Origin: Ferrovibrio sp036381655
GTDB lineage: Bacteria > Pseudomonadota > Alphaproteobacteria > Ferrovibrionales > Ferrovibrionaceae
DNA: 64,000 nt
Direction: 5' to 3'
Assembly: GCF_036381655.1 (NCBI RefSeq)
Contig: NZ_DASVCJ010000040.1
Coordinates: forward strand, 115,991 to 179,990
Shown here: positions 6,699 through 15,050 of the stretch, piece by piece
Position numbering within the stretch: position 1 is the stretch's first letter
Layout of the letters: the number at the start of each line of letters is the position of its first letter
Notes under the pieces: model-generated
What the model saw: only the letters and a program-made list of their open reading frames with translations
What the model was told of the DNA's origin: nothing
Databases searched by the model: none
Translations under genes and position numbers: made by a program

Positions 6699-8804
6699 AT
6701 GGCCGCAGACTCCTTGTCAGGAAACAATCGCGCAACTCCGGCCCGTGAGCGTCTGGTCCGGAACAACCTGGATCGGGCCGCCTCGCCCTATCTGCGCCAG
6801 CATCGCGACAATCCGGTGCATTGGCAGGTCTGGGGTCCCGAGGCGCTCGCCGCGGCGCAGGCGCTGGACAAGCCGATCCTGCTCTCGGTCGGCTATGCCG
6901 CCTGTCACTGGTGCCATGTCATGGCGCATGAAAGTTTCGAGAATCCCGAAATCGCGGCGGTGATGAACGAGCTGTTCGTCAACATCAAGGTCGACCGCGA
7001 GGAACGGCCCGATATCGACGCCATCTACATGAACGCGCTGCATCTGCTCGGCGAGCAGGGCGGCTGGCCGCTGACCATGTTTCTCACGCCCAAGGGCGAG
7101 CCTTTCTGGGGCGGCACGTATTTTCCATCCGAGCCGCGCTATGGCCGGCCCGGCTTCGTCGAGGTGCTGCGGAAAGTCTCCGAGGCCTATCATCAGAACC
7201 GCGCCGCCATCGCGCAGAACGTGAAGATGCTGGTCGGCGGCCTGCGCAACCTGGCCAAGCCGCAATCGCGCGACCGCCTCGCGCTCAGCAACGATGTGCT
7301 CGATCAGGTGGCGGCGCAGCTGCTGACCCATGTCGATCCCGAGCATGGCGGCATCGGCGGCGCGCCGAAATTCCCGCAGGTCGGCCTGTTCGACCTGCTC
7401 TGGCGCAGCTATCTGCGCACCGGCAGGACCGACTATGCCGAAGCGGTGATCAACACGATCACCCGTATGGCGCAGGGCGGCATCTACGATCATCTCGGCG
7501 GCGGCTTCGCGCGCTATTCCACCGACGCGGAATGGCTGGCGCCGCATTTCGAGAAGATGCTCTACGACAATGCGCAGCTGCTCTCGCATATGGCGCTGAT
7601 CGACGCCGAGCTCGACAATCCGCTGCTGCGCCAGCGCATCTTCGAGACCGTCGGCTGGGTGCTGCGCGAGATGGTGGCGCAAAAGGACGGCGCGGCGGGC
7701 GGCGGTTTCGCGGCGACGCAGGATGCCGATTCCGAAGGCGAGGAAGGCAAGTTCTATGTCTGGCGCAAGCCGGAGATCGAAGCCCTGCTCGGCCCGGAGG
7801 AGGCCGCGCTGTTCTGCGCCGCCTACGACGTGACCGATGCCGGCAACTGGGAGCACAAGACGATCCTGCGGCGCTCGCTCGCGCCGGAACTGCGCGACGA
7901 GGCGACCGAGGCGAGGCTGGCGGCGGCGCGCGAGAAACTGTTCGCGGCGCGCGAGACGCGCATCAAGCCGGGCTGGGACGACAAGGTGCTGGCCGACTGG
8001 AACGGACTGATGATCGCGGCGCTGGCCGACCTCGCCATGCAATACGAGCGGCCCGACTGGCTGCAGGCGGCCGAACGCGCCTATGGCTTCGTCACCGCGA
8101 CGATGACGGTCGGCGACAAGCTCGGCCATAGCTGGCGCGACGATCAGCTCGTCTTCCCCGGCCTGCTGGACGACTACGCCAACATGATGCGTGCGGCGCT
8201 GGCGCTGTTCGAAGCCACCGGCCAGCCGGATTATCTCGCGCAGGCCGGACGCTGGGGCGAGGTGCTGGAAAGCGATTACGCCGATACGGTCAACGGCGGC
8301 TATTTCTTCACCGCGAAGGAGGCCGAAAGCCTGGTGGCGCGCACGCGCAGCGCGGCCGACAATGCCACCCCCGCCGGCAACGGCACGCTGGTCGGCGTCT
8401 TCGCGCGGCTGTGGTATCTCACCGGCGAAGTGGTCTGGCGCGAGCGGGCGCAGAACCTGCTCGATGCCTTCGCCAGCGAGGTGGCGCGCAACTTCTTCCC
8501 GATGGGCGCCTATCTGAACGGCTTCGACCTGTTCAACAACGCCGTGCAGATCGCGATCATCGGCCAGCGCGGCGAGGCGAATACCGAGGCGCTGGTCAGC
8601 GCCGCCTACAAGGTCTCGCTGCCCAACCGCATCGTCGCCGTCACGCCGCCCGATGCGGCCCTGCCCGAGACGCATCCGGCGAACGGCAAGACCCAGGTGA
8701 ACGGCGCGCCGACCGCTTACGTTTGCGTCGGCCCGACCTGCGGCCTGCCGGTGACGAGCCCGGGCGAGCTGATCGCCGCGCTGAAGGCGACCAGGGCGGT
8801 GTGA
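6699..8804 (+). CDS. thioredoxin domain-containing protein (DUF255, YyaL/SSP411-like)
   Basis: A 701-residue protein of the DUF255 family. The N-terminal thioredoxin-like domain is unmistakable: NPVHWQVWGPEAL, SVGYAACHWCHVMAHESF with C69-H-W-C72, then VKVDREERPDIDAIYMNA and GGWPLTMFLTPKGEPFWGGTYFP. The rest is an alpha/alpha barrel like those of glycosidases and epimerases (GGIYDHLGGGFARYSTDAEW, HFEKMLYDNAQLL, DADSEGEEGKFYVW). The start at 6699 (MAADSLSGN) avoids overlap with the divergent DUF6489 gene; longer in-frame starts exist back to 6561. The family's biochemical role is unsettled. The full length is typical. Confidence 0.93.
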   Translation: MAADSLSGNNRATPARERLVRNNLDRAASPYLRQHRDNPVHWQVWGPEALAAAQALDKPILLSVGYAACHWCHVMAHESFENPEIAAVMNELFVNIKVDREERPDIDAIYMNALHLLGEQGGWPLTMFLTPKGEPFWGGTYFPSEPRYGRPGFVEVLRKVSEAYHQNRAAIAQNVKMLVGGLRNLAKPQSRDRLALSNDVLDQVAAQLLTHVDPEHGGIGGAPKFPQVGLFDLLWRSYLRTGRTDYAEAVINTITRMAQGGIYDHLGGGFARYSTDAEWLAPHFEKMLYDNAQLLSHMALIDAELDNPLLRQRIFETVGWVLREMVAQKDGAAGGGFAATQDADSEGEEGKFYVWRKPEIEALLGPEEAALFCAAYDVTDAGNWEHKTILRRSLAPELRDEATEARLAAAREKLFAARETRIKPGWDDKVLADWNGLMIAALADLAMQYERPDWLQAAERAYGFVTATMTVGDKLGHSWRDDQLVFPGLLDDYANMMRAALALFEATGQPDYLAQAGRWGEVLESDYADTVNGGYFFTAKEAESLVARTRSAADNATPAGNGTLVGVFARLWYLTGEVVWRERAQNLLDAFASEVARNFFPMGAYLNGFDLFNNAVQIAIIGQRGEANTEALVSAAYKVSLPNRIVAVTPPDAALPETHPANGKTQVNGAPTAYVCVGPTCGLPVTSPGELIAALKATRAV

Positions 8805-8866
8805 CACAGCGCCGACAATCCGCCTGTTCCGCGCCAGAACCACCACGGCGAAAGCCTGCCCTTGTA

Positions 8867-8895
8867 TTGCAAAACGCACTACAGGGCGGTACCAT
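8867..8895 (+). promoter_or_regulatory. possible sigma-70 promoter of the toxin-antitoxin pair
   Basis: TTGCAA (8867-8872) and TACCAT (8890-8895) are separated by 17 bp, and each matches the housekeeping consensus at four of six positions. The strong Shine-Dalgarno AGGGAGGA lies at 8905-8912, leaving a short leader before the antitoxin gene. Confidence 0.3.
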
Positions 8896-8922
8896 CCGGG
8901 ACGAAGGGAGGACGTGGCGGCG

Positions 8923-9222
8923 ATGCTGAAAAAAAAGGAATATCCGATCTCGATGCGGCTGCCCGAACCCGATGTGGCGCTGATCGATCGCGCAGCCGGC
9001 CTGCGCGGCCGCTCGCGCACCGATTTCCTGCGCGACGCCGCTGTGCGCGAGGCCGAGCAGGTCATCATGGAAAACACCCTGCTGCGCATGAACCCCGAAG
9101 GCTTTGCCGCCTTCAGCCGCGCGATAGCCGCGCCGGGCCGCGCCGTTCCCGCCATGGTCGACGTCTTCAAGCGCCAGGCACCCTGGGAGGCACCGCGCAA
9201 GACGGCCCGGAAAAAAGGCTAG
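8923..9222 (+). CDS. DUF1778-family antitoxin (TacA-like)
   Basis: A 99-residue ribbon-helix-helix antitoxin. The N-terminal half has the DUF1778 pattern YPISMRLPEPDVALIDRAAG followed by RSRTDFLRDAAVREAEQVI, the DNA-binding part. The C-terminal half is the flexible, basic toxin-neutralising tail. The start is ATG at 8923, ten bases after the Shine-Dalgarno AGGGAGGA; a GTG at 8914 would be only one base after it. The toxin gene follows 3 bp after the stop. By analogy with TacAT the complex probably represses its own promoter. Confidence 0.85.
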   Translation: MLKKKEYPISMRLPEPDVALIDRAAGLRGRSRTDFLRDAAVREAEQVIMENTLLRMNPEGFAAFSRAIAAPGRAVPAMVDVFKRQAPWEAPRKTARKKG

Positions 9223-9225
9223 CGC

Positions 9226-9747
9226 TTGACACTCTCGTCGCCGGAGCCGCTGAGTGCGGAGCATGACGTTGCGCCGTTTTCCTGCGGCAAGCCGGCGCTG
9301 GACACCTGGCTCAAGACCAGAGCATTGTCGAACCAGGAGAAGGGCTTCACCGCCGTCATCGTGGTCCACGACAACAAGCGTGTCGTAGGCTATTACGGCC
9401 TCGCCCCGACGGCCGTCCTGCCGGCCCGTTTGCCACGCGCAATCCGCACCGGGCAGCCGCCCGATCCCGTCCCCTGTCTTTTGCTCGGACAACTGGCGAC
9501 CGATCGGACCTGGGCCGGCCGAGGCGTCGGCACCGGGCTTTTGCGCCATGCCCTGATCCGGTCGGTGACCGCCGCTCACCTGATCGGCGGGCGTGCCCTG
9601 GTGGTCAAGGCGCTGGATGCAAAAGCCGCCGGCTTTTGGGGCCGACGCGGCTTCCTGCCGTCCAAGGACGATCCGCTGACACTGTTCCGCTCGATGCGGG
9701 ACATCGCCGCTTCGCTGGCGGCCAGCGGCATCAGGCCGCCGGCCTGA
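9226..9747 (+). CDS. GNAT-family toxin (TacT/AtaT-like)
   Basis: A 173-residue GNAT protein in the toxin subgroup, with LSAEHDVAPFSCGKPALDTWL at the N-terminus, VVGYYGLAPTAV in the middle and the acetyl-CoA loop TWAGRGVGTGLLRHAL. The C-terminal KALDAKAAGFWGRRGFLPS is typical of TacT-type enzymes, which acetylate the amino group of charged tRNAs and stop translation. The start is TTG at 9226, directly behind the antitoxin stop, which would limit toxin synthesis. The pairing with a DUF1778 protein is the main support for the toxin reading over a housekeeping acetyltransferase. Confidence 0.83.
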   Translation: MTLSSPEPLSAEHDVAPFSCGKPALDTWLKTRALSNQEKGFTAVIVVHDNKRVVGYYGLAPTAVLPARLPRAIRTGQPPDPVPCLLLGQLATDRTWAGRGVGTGLLRHALIRSVTAAHLIGGRALVVKALDAKAAGFWGRRGFLPSKDDPLTLFRSMRDIAASLAASGIRPPA

Positions 9748-9757
9748 CGATCCGGCA

Positions 9758-11092
9758 TCATCCCGCCGCCATCGCCATGCGGCCCTTGGCGCCGCGGATC
9801 GCCAGGGCGATCAGCGCGGCCACCACGCCGGTTACGCCGGCGATGATGAAGGCATCGAAATAATTGCCCTGCTCGGTACGCAGGAAGCCGGCGAAATAGG
9901 CGGCCGAGGCGGCGCCGAGCTGGTGCCCGGCGGCGATCCAGCCGAATACGACCGGGCCGTCGCGCTCGCCGAAGGCCTCCACCGACAGCCGCACCGTCGG
10001 CGGCACGGTGGCGATCCAGTCGAGCCCGTAGAAGGCGGCGAAGATCGACAGCGAATAGAGCGAGAAATCCGAATAGGGCAGATAGATCAGCGACAGGCCG
10101 CGCAGCCCGTAATACATGAACAGCAGCTTGCGCGGATCGAAGCGGTCGGTCAGCCAGCCCGAGCCGGTGGTGCCGACCAGATCGAAGATGCCCATCAGCG
10201 CCAGCAGGCCGGCGGCCTGCACTTCGGCGATGCCCTGATCGCCGCAGAACGAGATCAGATGCGTGCCGACCAGGCCATTGGTCGTGAAGCCGCAGATCCA
10301 GAAGGTGGCGAACAGGAACCAGAAATCGCGCTTGGCGCTGGCGCGGCGCAGCGCGCCGAAGGCGAGATTGAGCGGATTCTGCGCCGCCGCCTGCGCCGGC
10401 GGACTGGCCGGATCGGCGCCGAAGGGAACCAGGCCGATATCGCCCGGCCGCTCGGGCAGGAAGAGCAGCACCAGCGGCACCATCAATGCCGTGCAGGCCG
10501 AGACCGCCAGCACCACCCAGCGCCAGCCGCCGGCTTCGGCCAGGGCGGCCAGGCCGGGCAGGAAGATCAGCGTGCCGGTCGCCGTGCTGGCGGTGAGAAT
10601 CCCCATGACGAGGCCGCGATGGGAAACGAACCAGCGGTTGACCACGGTGGCGCCGAGCACGATGGCGACGCAGCCCGAGCCGATGCCCGACAGCACGCCC
10701 CAGGTGGCGATGAGCTGCCAGGGCGCGCTCATGAAGCTGCTCAGCGCCGTCGAGGCCGACATCAGAAGCAGCGCCAGCACCAGTGTGCGCTTGATGCCGA
10801 AGCTCTGCATCAGCGCGGCGGCAAACGGCCCCATCAGGCCATAAAGGAAAATGCCGATCGCCGCCGCCGCCGAGATGATCTCGCGGCTCCAGCCGAAGGC
10901 GCCTTCCAGCGGCAGGATCAGAACGCCCGGCGCCGCCCGCAGGCCGGCGGCGGAGAGCAGCGACAGGAAGATCACGCCGACGACGACGAAGGCGTATTTC
11001 TGGCCGAGGATCTTCTGGCCCAGAAAATGCCGGCCGGAGAAACGCCGGCCAGAGAGCGCTTGGTGCTGGGGCGGTTTTTGTGCTATGTTCAT
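9758..11092 (-). CDS. MFS transporter
   Basis: A 444-residue major facilitator superfamily protein with about twelve hydrophobic segments from residue 34 onward. The cytoplasmic loop motif appears in degenerate form after helix 2 (MGPFAAALMQSFGIKRTL), and a long central loop (about residues 205-245) separates the two halves. The N-terminal 32 residues are unusual: a basic, repeated segment SGRRFSGRHFLGQKILGQK. Similarity to oxalate/formate-antiporter-like MFS members is weak, so the substrate is open. It is transcribed divergently from a TetR regulator with an operator-like palindrome between them, so repression by that protein and a role in efflux are likely. Confidence 0.85.
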   Translation of the reverse strand: MNIAQKPPQHQALSGRRFSGRHFLGQKILGQKYAFVVVGVIFLSLLSAAGLRAAPGVLILPLEGAFGWSREIISAAAAIGIFLYGLMGPFAAALMQSFGIKRTLVLALLLMSASTALSSFMSAPWQLIATWGVLSGIGSGCVAIVLGATVVNRWFVSHRGLVMGILTASTATGTLIFLPGLAALAEAGGWRWVVLAVSACTALMVPLVLLFLPERPGDIGLVPFGADPASPPAQAAAQNPLNLAFGALRRASAKRDFWFLFATFWICGFTTNGLVGTHLISFCGDQGIAEVQAAGLLALMGIFDLVGTTGSGWLTDRFDPRKLLFMYYGLRGLSLIYLPYSDFSLYSLSIFAAFYGLDWIATVPPTVRLSVEAFGERDGPVVFGWIAAGHQLGAASAAYFAGFLRTEQGNYFDAFIIAGVTGVVAALIALAIRGAKGRMAMAAG

Positions 11093-11098
11093 GTGACT

Positions 11099-11143
11099 AA
11101 CCGGTACGTTGCGGGTTGCATCATATACGTACCGATCGGTTAC
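11099..11143. promoter_or_regulatory. operator-like palindromes between the MFS and TetR genes
   Basis: The perfect palindrome ACCGATCGGT is at 11131-11140, inside a longer imperfect one (GTACCGATCGGTTAC). A second related element, AACCGGTACGT, is at 11099-11109, and its GGTACGT is inverted relative to ACGTACC at 11127-11133. TetR-family repressors commonly bind such sites; position between the divergent genes supports control of both. Confidence 0.6.
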
Positions 11144-11181
11144 ATCGTCAAGTTCGAAAATTGCACCGGTGCAATAAAGCG

Positions 11182-11820
11182 ATGGCAGGCAAGGGACAGG
11201 CAGCCGAGGAACGGATGGAGCAGAAGGCGGCAGCCGGCGGCAGGCCGCGCGCGGCCGACAAGATCCGCCGCACCGCCCGCGAGCTGTTCTACCGCGAAGG
11301 CATCCGCGCCGTCGGGGTCGACGAGATCGTCACCAAGGCGGGCGTGACCAAGCCCAGCCTGTATCGCAGCTTCCCCTCCAAGGATGCCCTGGCGGCGGCC
11401 TATCTGCGCGATTACGAGACGGAATTCTGGCGCCGCTTCGATGCCGCCCTGACGGAAACCGGGAGCGGACCCGGCGCGCCGGATTTGCGCCAGCGGCTGC
11501 TGGCCTATCTGTCGCAACTGGGCGAGCGGGCGGCGACAAGCGGCTATCGCGGCTGCGGGCTGACCAACGCCGCGGTCGAATATCCCGCCGCCGGCCACCC
11601 GGCCCGCCAGGTCGCGGTCGAGCATAAGCGCGCGCTGCGCCGCCGGCTGACCGAGATGGCGGCGCAACTGGGCGCGGACGATCCTGCCCTGCTCGGCGAT
11701 GGCCTGCTGCTGCTGATCGAAGGCGCCTTCGTCAGCGGTCAGCTCTTCGGCGCCGGCGGCCCGGCGCGCTCGGTCGCCGCCGCCGCCGATCGGCTGATCG
11801 AGGCGAGCGTCAGGCGCTAG
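11182..11820 (+). CDS. TetR/AcrR family transcriptional regulator
   Basis: A 212-residue repressor. The N-terminal HTH domain reads KIRRTARELFYREGIRAVGVDEIVTKAGVTKPSLYRSFPSKDALAA (split here only for length), which is the classic TetR DNA-binding layout near residues 22-68. The rest is a helical ligand-binding domain with a Cys in GYRGCGLTNAAVEYP. The start chosen is ATG 11182; ATG 11215 is a shorter alternative, and upstream starts would cover the operator. The divergent MFS gene is the probable target, with the ligand being whatever that pump handles. Confidence 0.92.
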   Translation: MAGKGQAAEERMEQKAAAGGRPRAADKIRRTARELFYREGIRAVGVDEIVTKAGVTKPSLYRSFPSKDALAAAYLRDYETEFWRRFDAALTETGSGPGAPDLRQRLLAYLSQLGERAATSGYRGCGLTNAAVEYPAAGHPARQVAVEHKRALRRRLTEMAAQLGADDPALLGDGLLLLIEGAFVSGQLFGAGGPARSVAAAADRLIEASVRR

Positions 11821-11838
11821 GGCGATCCGGCCAACCGG

Positions 11839-13095
11839 CTAGAGCGCCGCCTTGGCCAGACCGGCCGCGCCGAGCCCCGCGGCGCGCAGGCCGCCCGCCA
11901 GCACCGGCAAGCCGGATGCCGGCAGGCCGCCGCTGAATACGGCGCGATGGTTGCTGCGGTCGGCGGCCTTGAGGATATCCTCCGCCGGATTGCCATCGAC
12001 CAGCAGAAGATCGGCGCGCGCGCCCACGGCCAGCACGCCATGCTGCGGCAAATCGAGGAGTTCGGCCGCCAGGCTGGTGCCGGCGCGCAGGGCGTCGAGC
12101 GGCGTCACGCCGCAGGCGACCATGTATTCCAGCTCGCGCGCATTCTCGCCATGCAGGTTGAACGGCGTGCCGGCATCGGTGCCCAGCGCGACCTTGCCGC
12201 CCGCCTCGTAGAAGCGCTTGAAGTTCTTGCGGTGGATTTCGAAGACGCGCTCGGCCTTCTCGACCGCCCAGGGCGGAATGCCCTTGTCGCGGTTGTTCAC
12301 GATGTTGCGCACGGCGGCCAGGGTCGGCACCAGGAAGGTGCCGCGTTCCAGCATCGCCTTGAGGCATTCGTCATTCATGAAGATGCCATGCTCGATCGAG
12401 CTGACGCCGCCCAGCACCGCGTTCAGGATGCCTTCGGCGCCCTGCGCATGGCTGGCCGAGCGCTTGCGGAAGCGCCTGGCCTCGGCCAGGCCGGCCGCCA
12501 TCTCCTCGCGCGTGTAATGCGCATCCTCGGGATCGACGCCGGGCGTCATCACGCCGCCGGTCGCCATGATCTTGATCACATCGGCGCCGGCATGGATCTG
12601 CTCGCGCACCGCCTTGACCACCTCGTCGACGCCGTCGGCGATCCGGCCGGTGCGGTTGCCGTGGCCGCCGGTCATGCAGATGATGCGGCCCGAGGCGCGG
12701 ATGGTCGGGCCGGGAAATTCGCCGCGCTTGATCGCATCGCGCACGGACAGCTCGATGTAATCCTTGCCGCCGCAATCGCGCACCGCGACGACGCCGGCAC
12801 GCAGGGTTTCCTGGGCGCGCTCCAGCGTCTTGAGCGTCAGCGCCGCCGGGCCGAGCTTGGATTGCGCCGTGCCGGGATCGCCCTCGCCGCCCATGGTCAG
12901 ATGCACATGGCAATCGATCAGGCCGGGCATCAGCGTGCCGCCGCTGGTATCGACCGTCGCGCCGGCGAAGCCGGCGAATTCCGCTGCCGGGGCGATCTTG
13001 GCGATGCGGCCGTCCTCGACCAGAACGGCCAGCCCGGGCTGCGGCGCCGTCCGCCCGTCGAAAACCAAACCGCCGGAAAACAGTGTCTGAGGCAT
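11839..13095 (-). CDS. metal-dependent amidohydrolase (imidazolonepropionase/Xaa-Pro dipeptidase-like)
   Basis: A 418-residue amidohydrolase with a TIM-barrel metal site. Visible motifs are MPGLIDCHVHLTMGGE (HxH after strand 1), ADVIKIMATGGVMTPG (the lysine that is carboxylated in relatives), SHAQG and SIEHGIFM for the third and fourth histidines, and GTDAGTPFN for the last aspartate. It fits the group that includes prolidase-like and imidazolonepropionase-like enzymes acting on cyclic amides or dipeptides. The start at 13095 (MPQTLFSGG) has AGGA eight bases upstream; ATG 13104 is possible. There is no signal peptide, so it is cytosolic. Substrate unknown. Confidence 0.88.
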   Translation of the reverse strand: MPQTLFSGGLVFDGRTAPQPGLAVLVEDGRIAKIAPAAEFAGFAGATVDTSGGTLMPGLIDCHVHLTMGGEGDPGTAQSKLGPAALTLKTLERAQETLRAGVVAVRDCGGKDYIELSVRDAIKRGEFPGPTIRASGRIICMTGGHGNRTGRIADGVDEVVKAVREQIHAGADVIKIMATGGVMTPGVDPEDAHYTREEMAAGLAEARRFRKRSASHAQGAEGILNAVLGGVSSIEHGIFMNDECLKAMLERGTFLVPTLAAVRNIVNNRDKGIPPWAVEKAERVFEIHRKNFKRFYEAGGKVALGTDAGTPFNLHGENARELEYMVACGVTPLDALRAGTSLAAELLDLPQHGVLAVGARADLLLVDGNPAEDILKAADRSNHRAVFSGGLPASGLPVLAGGLRAAGLGAAGLAKAAL

Positions 13096-13203
13096 CGGAG
13101 CCATCCTGATGGGGAAATACCCCGACAGGTTCGTCCGATTGCTTGACGGCGTCAACTACTGCTTCGCATGCGGATGAATCACCGCCAATTTATTCTGCCG
13201 GCT

Positions 13204-14382
13204 TCATTCCGCCGGCGCCGCCATGGCCGCCGCCCGCCGGCTCTTCTGGCGCTCCAGCCCGAGCGCCAGCAGCGCGAGCATTTCGATGCCGGCCGCGACC
13301 CAGCCGAGCATCTGGCTGCCGGCCTGCGCGATCACCGCGCCGCCGACCGCCGCGCCGAGGGCGCAGCCGAGATACAGCGCCGAGGCGTTGAGCGCGAGCA
13401 GCACCGGCGCGCTTTGCGGCGCCAGGCCGATCAGCAGGGCCTGCCGCGCCGGCGCCGCCGAGAAGCCGCAAAGCGGCCAGAGCGCCACCAGCCCGACGCT
13501 CAGCCAGGCGGCCAGGCCGGGCGTCGCCGGGATCAGGCTGAAGGCGGCGAAGATCGGCAGCATCAGCAGCACGGAATTGCGCGTCGTCGTCCAGGCGCCG
13601 ATCCGGTCGGTGCTCCAGCCGCCCAGCAGGTTGCCGGCGAAGGCCATGCAGCCGAACACCGCCAGCACGGCGGCGAAAGCCAGCCCCGCGATGCCGCGCG
13701 GCACGAAATAGGCGGCGAGATAGGTATAGAGCACATAGGCGCCGCCGACCCAGAGCAAGGTGACCAGAAGCGCATACCGCACGGCGGCCTGGCGCAGCGG
13801 CAGGAGGCGCTGGCGCAGGCTCAGCACGACGGGCGGGGCCATTTTCGGCAGGCCGAAGGCGATGCCCAGCAGGGCGAGCCCGCCCAGCACGGCCACGGCG
13901 ATGAAACTGGCGCGCCAGCCGAACAGATCGCCGATGGCGGTGCCGAAGGGCACGCCGATCGCGGTCGCCACCGTCAGGCCGGCCATGACGATGCTGAGCG
14001 CGCGGCCGCGCCTGTCGGCGCCGACCATGCTGCCGGCCAGGGCCGCCGCCGCCGGCGTGTAGAGGCAGGAGAACACCGCCATCCCGACCCGCAGCCCGAC
14101 CAGGCTGTGGAAATCCGGCGCCACGGCCGCGGCGGCATTGGCCAAGGTGAAGACGGCAAGGCTGAGCACAAGCACGGCGCGCCGGTCGACGCGGCCGGTC
14201 AGCGCCGTCATCACCGGCGCGGCGACCGCGTAGGTGCCGGCGAACCAGCCGATCAGATGCCCGGCGGTATCGATGTCGACGCCGAGATCGGCGCCGATGG
14301 CGGGCAGCAGCCCGGCCACCAGGAAGGATTCGGTGCCGATGGCAAAGGTGCCGAGGGCCAGCCAGAAGAGCGCGGAGGGCAT
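13204..14382 (-). CDS. MFS transporter, sugar efflux/AraJ-like
   Basis: A 392-residue MFS protein with twelve predicted helices. It opens MPSALFWLALGTFAIGTESFLVAGLLP, a pattern shared by AraJ/YdhP/SotB-like drug or sugar efflux proteins, and has the loop motif LTGRVDRRAVLVLSLAVF after helix 2. The start at 14382 has GGAG seven bases upstream; a longer frame begins at 14424 but would run into the operator. It is divergent from an ArsR-like regulator with two operator-like elements between them, so it is probably derepressed by an inducer, possibly a substrate of the pump. Confidence 0.87.
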   Translation of the reverse strand: MPSALFWLALGTFAIGTESFLVAGLLPAIGADLGVDIDTAGHLIGWFAGTYAVAAPVMTALTGRVDRRAVLVLSLAVFTLANAAAAVAPDFHSLVGLRVGMAVFSCLYTPAAAALAGSMVGADRRGRALSIVMAGLTVATAIGVPFGTAIGDLFGWRASFIAVAVLGGLALLGIAFGLPKMAPPVVLSLRQRLLPLRQAAVRYALLVTLLWVGGAYVLYTYLAAYFVPRGIAGLAFAAVLAVFGCMAFAGNLLGGWSTDRIGAWTTTRNSVLLMLPIFAAFSLIPATPGLAAWLSVGLVALWPLCGFSAAPARQALLIGLAPQSAPVLLALNASALYLGCALGAAVGGAVIAQAGSQMLGWVAAGIEMLALLALGLERQKSRRAAAMAAPAE

Positions 14383-14415
14383 GCAAAGACTCCGTCGGGG
14401 GGATTTGGCGATGTT

Positions 14416-14489
14416 ATAGTTCAAGACTTTTTGAACTATTGGAGCGGAGCTGCCGCGACGTCAAGTACAAATATGTTTGAATTATTGGA
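14416..14489. promoter_or_regulatory. two operator-like elements between MFS and ArsR-like genes
   Basis: Element 1 is a perfect inverted repeat ATAGTTCAA-gacttt-TTGAACTAT (14416-14439). Element 2 (14476-14489, TTTGAATTATTGGA) repeats the right arm and its flank of element 1 (14430-14443) with one change. They lie between the divergent start codons, and the region is AT-rich against its surroundings. Binding by the ArsR-like protein encoded next door is the simplest reading. Confidence 0.7.
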
Positions 14490-14519
14490 ACAGGCCGCCG
14501 AAGCCCTTACATTGGAGGC

Positions 14520-14921
14520 ATGAGCCGTCCCCTCTATCACCCCGAGCGCGACCAGATCAGCCTGCCGGCCGTGCTGGACGCCATGTCGGACCCGACCCGG
14601 CTGGCCATCGTGCTGTATCTCGACCGGGTCGGCGAATCGGTCTGCGGCGCCCTGACGCCCTGGGCGTCGAAAACCAGCCTGAGCTACCATTTCGCCCGGC
14701 TGCGCGAGGCCGGCATCACCCAATCCCGCATCGAGGGCACCTATCGCCGCATCTCGCTGCGGCGGGACGATCTGGAAGCGCGTTTTCCCGGTCTGCTGCC
14801 CCAGCTCATCGATGCCGCCAAGCAGGACCCGGCAATCGCCGCTTTGGAAGACATGGTCGCGCATCAGGACGGGCCGGCCGCGGAGCCCCGGCGCAAGGCC
14901 GCCCGTCCGCGCGCCAAATGA
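14520..14921 (+). CDS. ArsR-like winged helix-turn-helix regulator
   Basis: A 133-residue regulator with an ArsR-type wHTH: LPAVLDAMSDPTRLAIVLYLD, then SLSYHFARLREAGITQSRIEG as the recognition helix region, and TYRRISLRRDDLEARFPG as the wing. Metal-binding cysteines of the ArsR kind are absent apart from one Cys in SVCGALTPW, so the ligand is probably organic. The C-terminal end is basic and disordered. A GGAGG sits only one base before the ATG, an unusual spacing. Position and operators suggest it controls the divergent MFS gene and itself. Confidence 0.87.
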   Translation: MSRPLYHPERDQISLPAVLDAMSDPTRLAIVLYLDRVGESVCGALTPWASKTSLSYHFARLREAGITQSRIEGTYRRISLRRDDLEARFPGLLPQLIDAAKQDPAIAALEDMVAHQDGPAAEPRRKAARPRAK

Positions 14922-15022
14922 CGGCGGGGCCGGCGCCGCGGCGGAGGAATCGATACAGCCATCGCCGGCTCCCGAAAGAAAAACAAAGATACGGCCACTC
15001 ATTGCCGGGCAGCCTAGTCCCT

Positions 15023-15050
15023 GGCTGCTGACAACACGGTGTCAGCAGCC
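15023..15050. other. perfect 11-bp inverted repeat (hairpin)
   Basis: GGCTGCTGACA-acacgg-TGTCAGCAGCC is an 11-bp perfect stem with a 6-nt loop, about 100 bp after the ArsR-like gene and 305 bp before egtB. No T-run follows on either strand, so it could be a Rho-assisted terminator, an RNA stability element or a protein-binding site. Confidence 0.6.

Noticed and set aside
6717..9200. An 827-codon minus-strand frame
   Set aside because: It is antisense to the DUF255 gene and the antitoxin, and has no domain pattern.
13168..14523. A 451-codon plus-strand frame rich in Arg, Gln and His
   Set aside because: It is antisense to the AraJ-like MFS gene and crosses the operator region.
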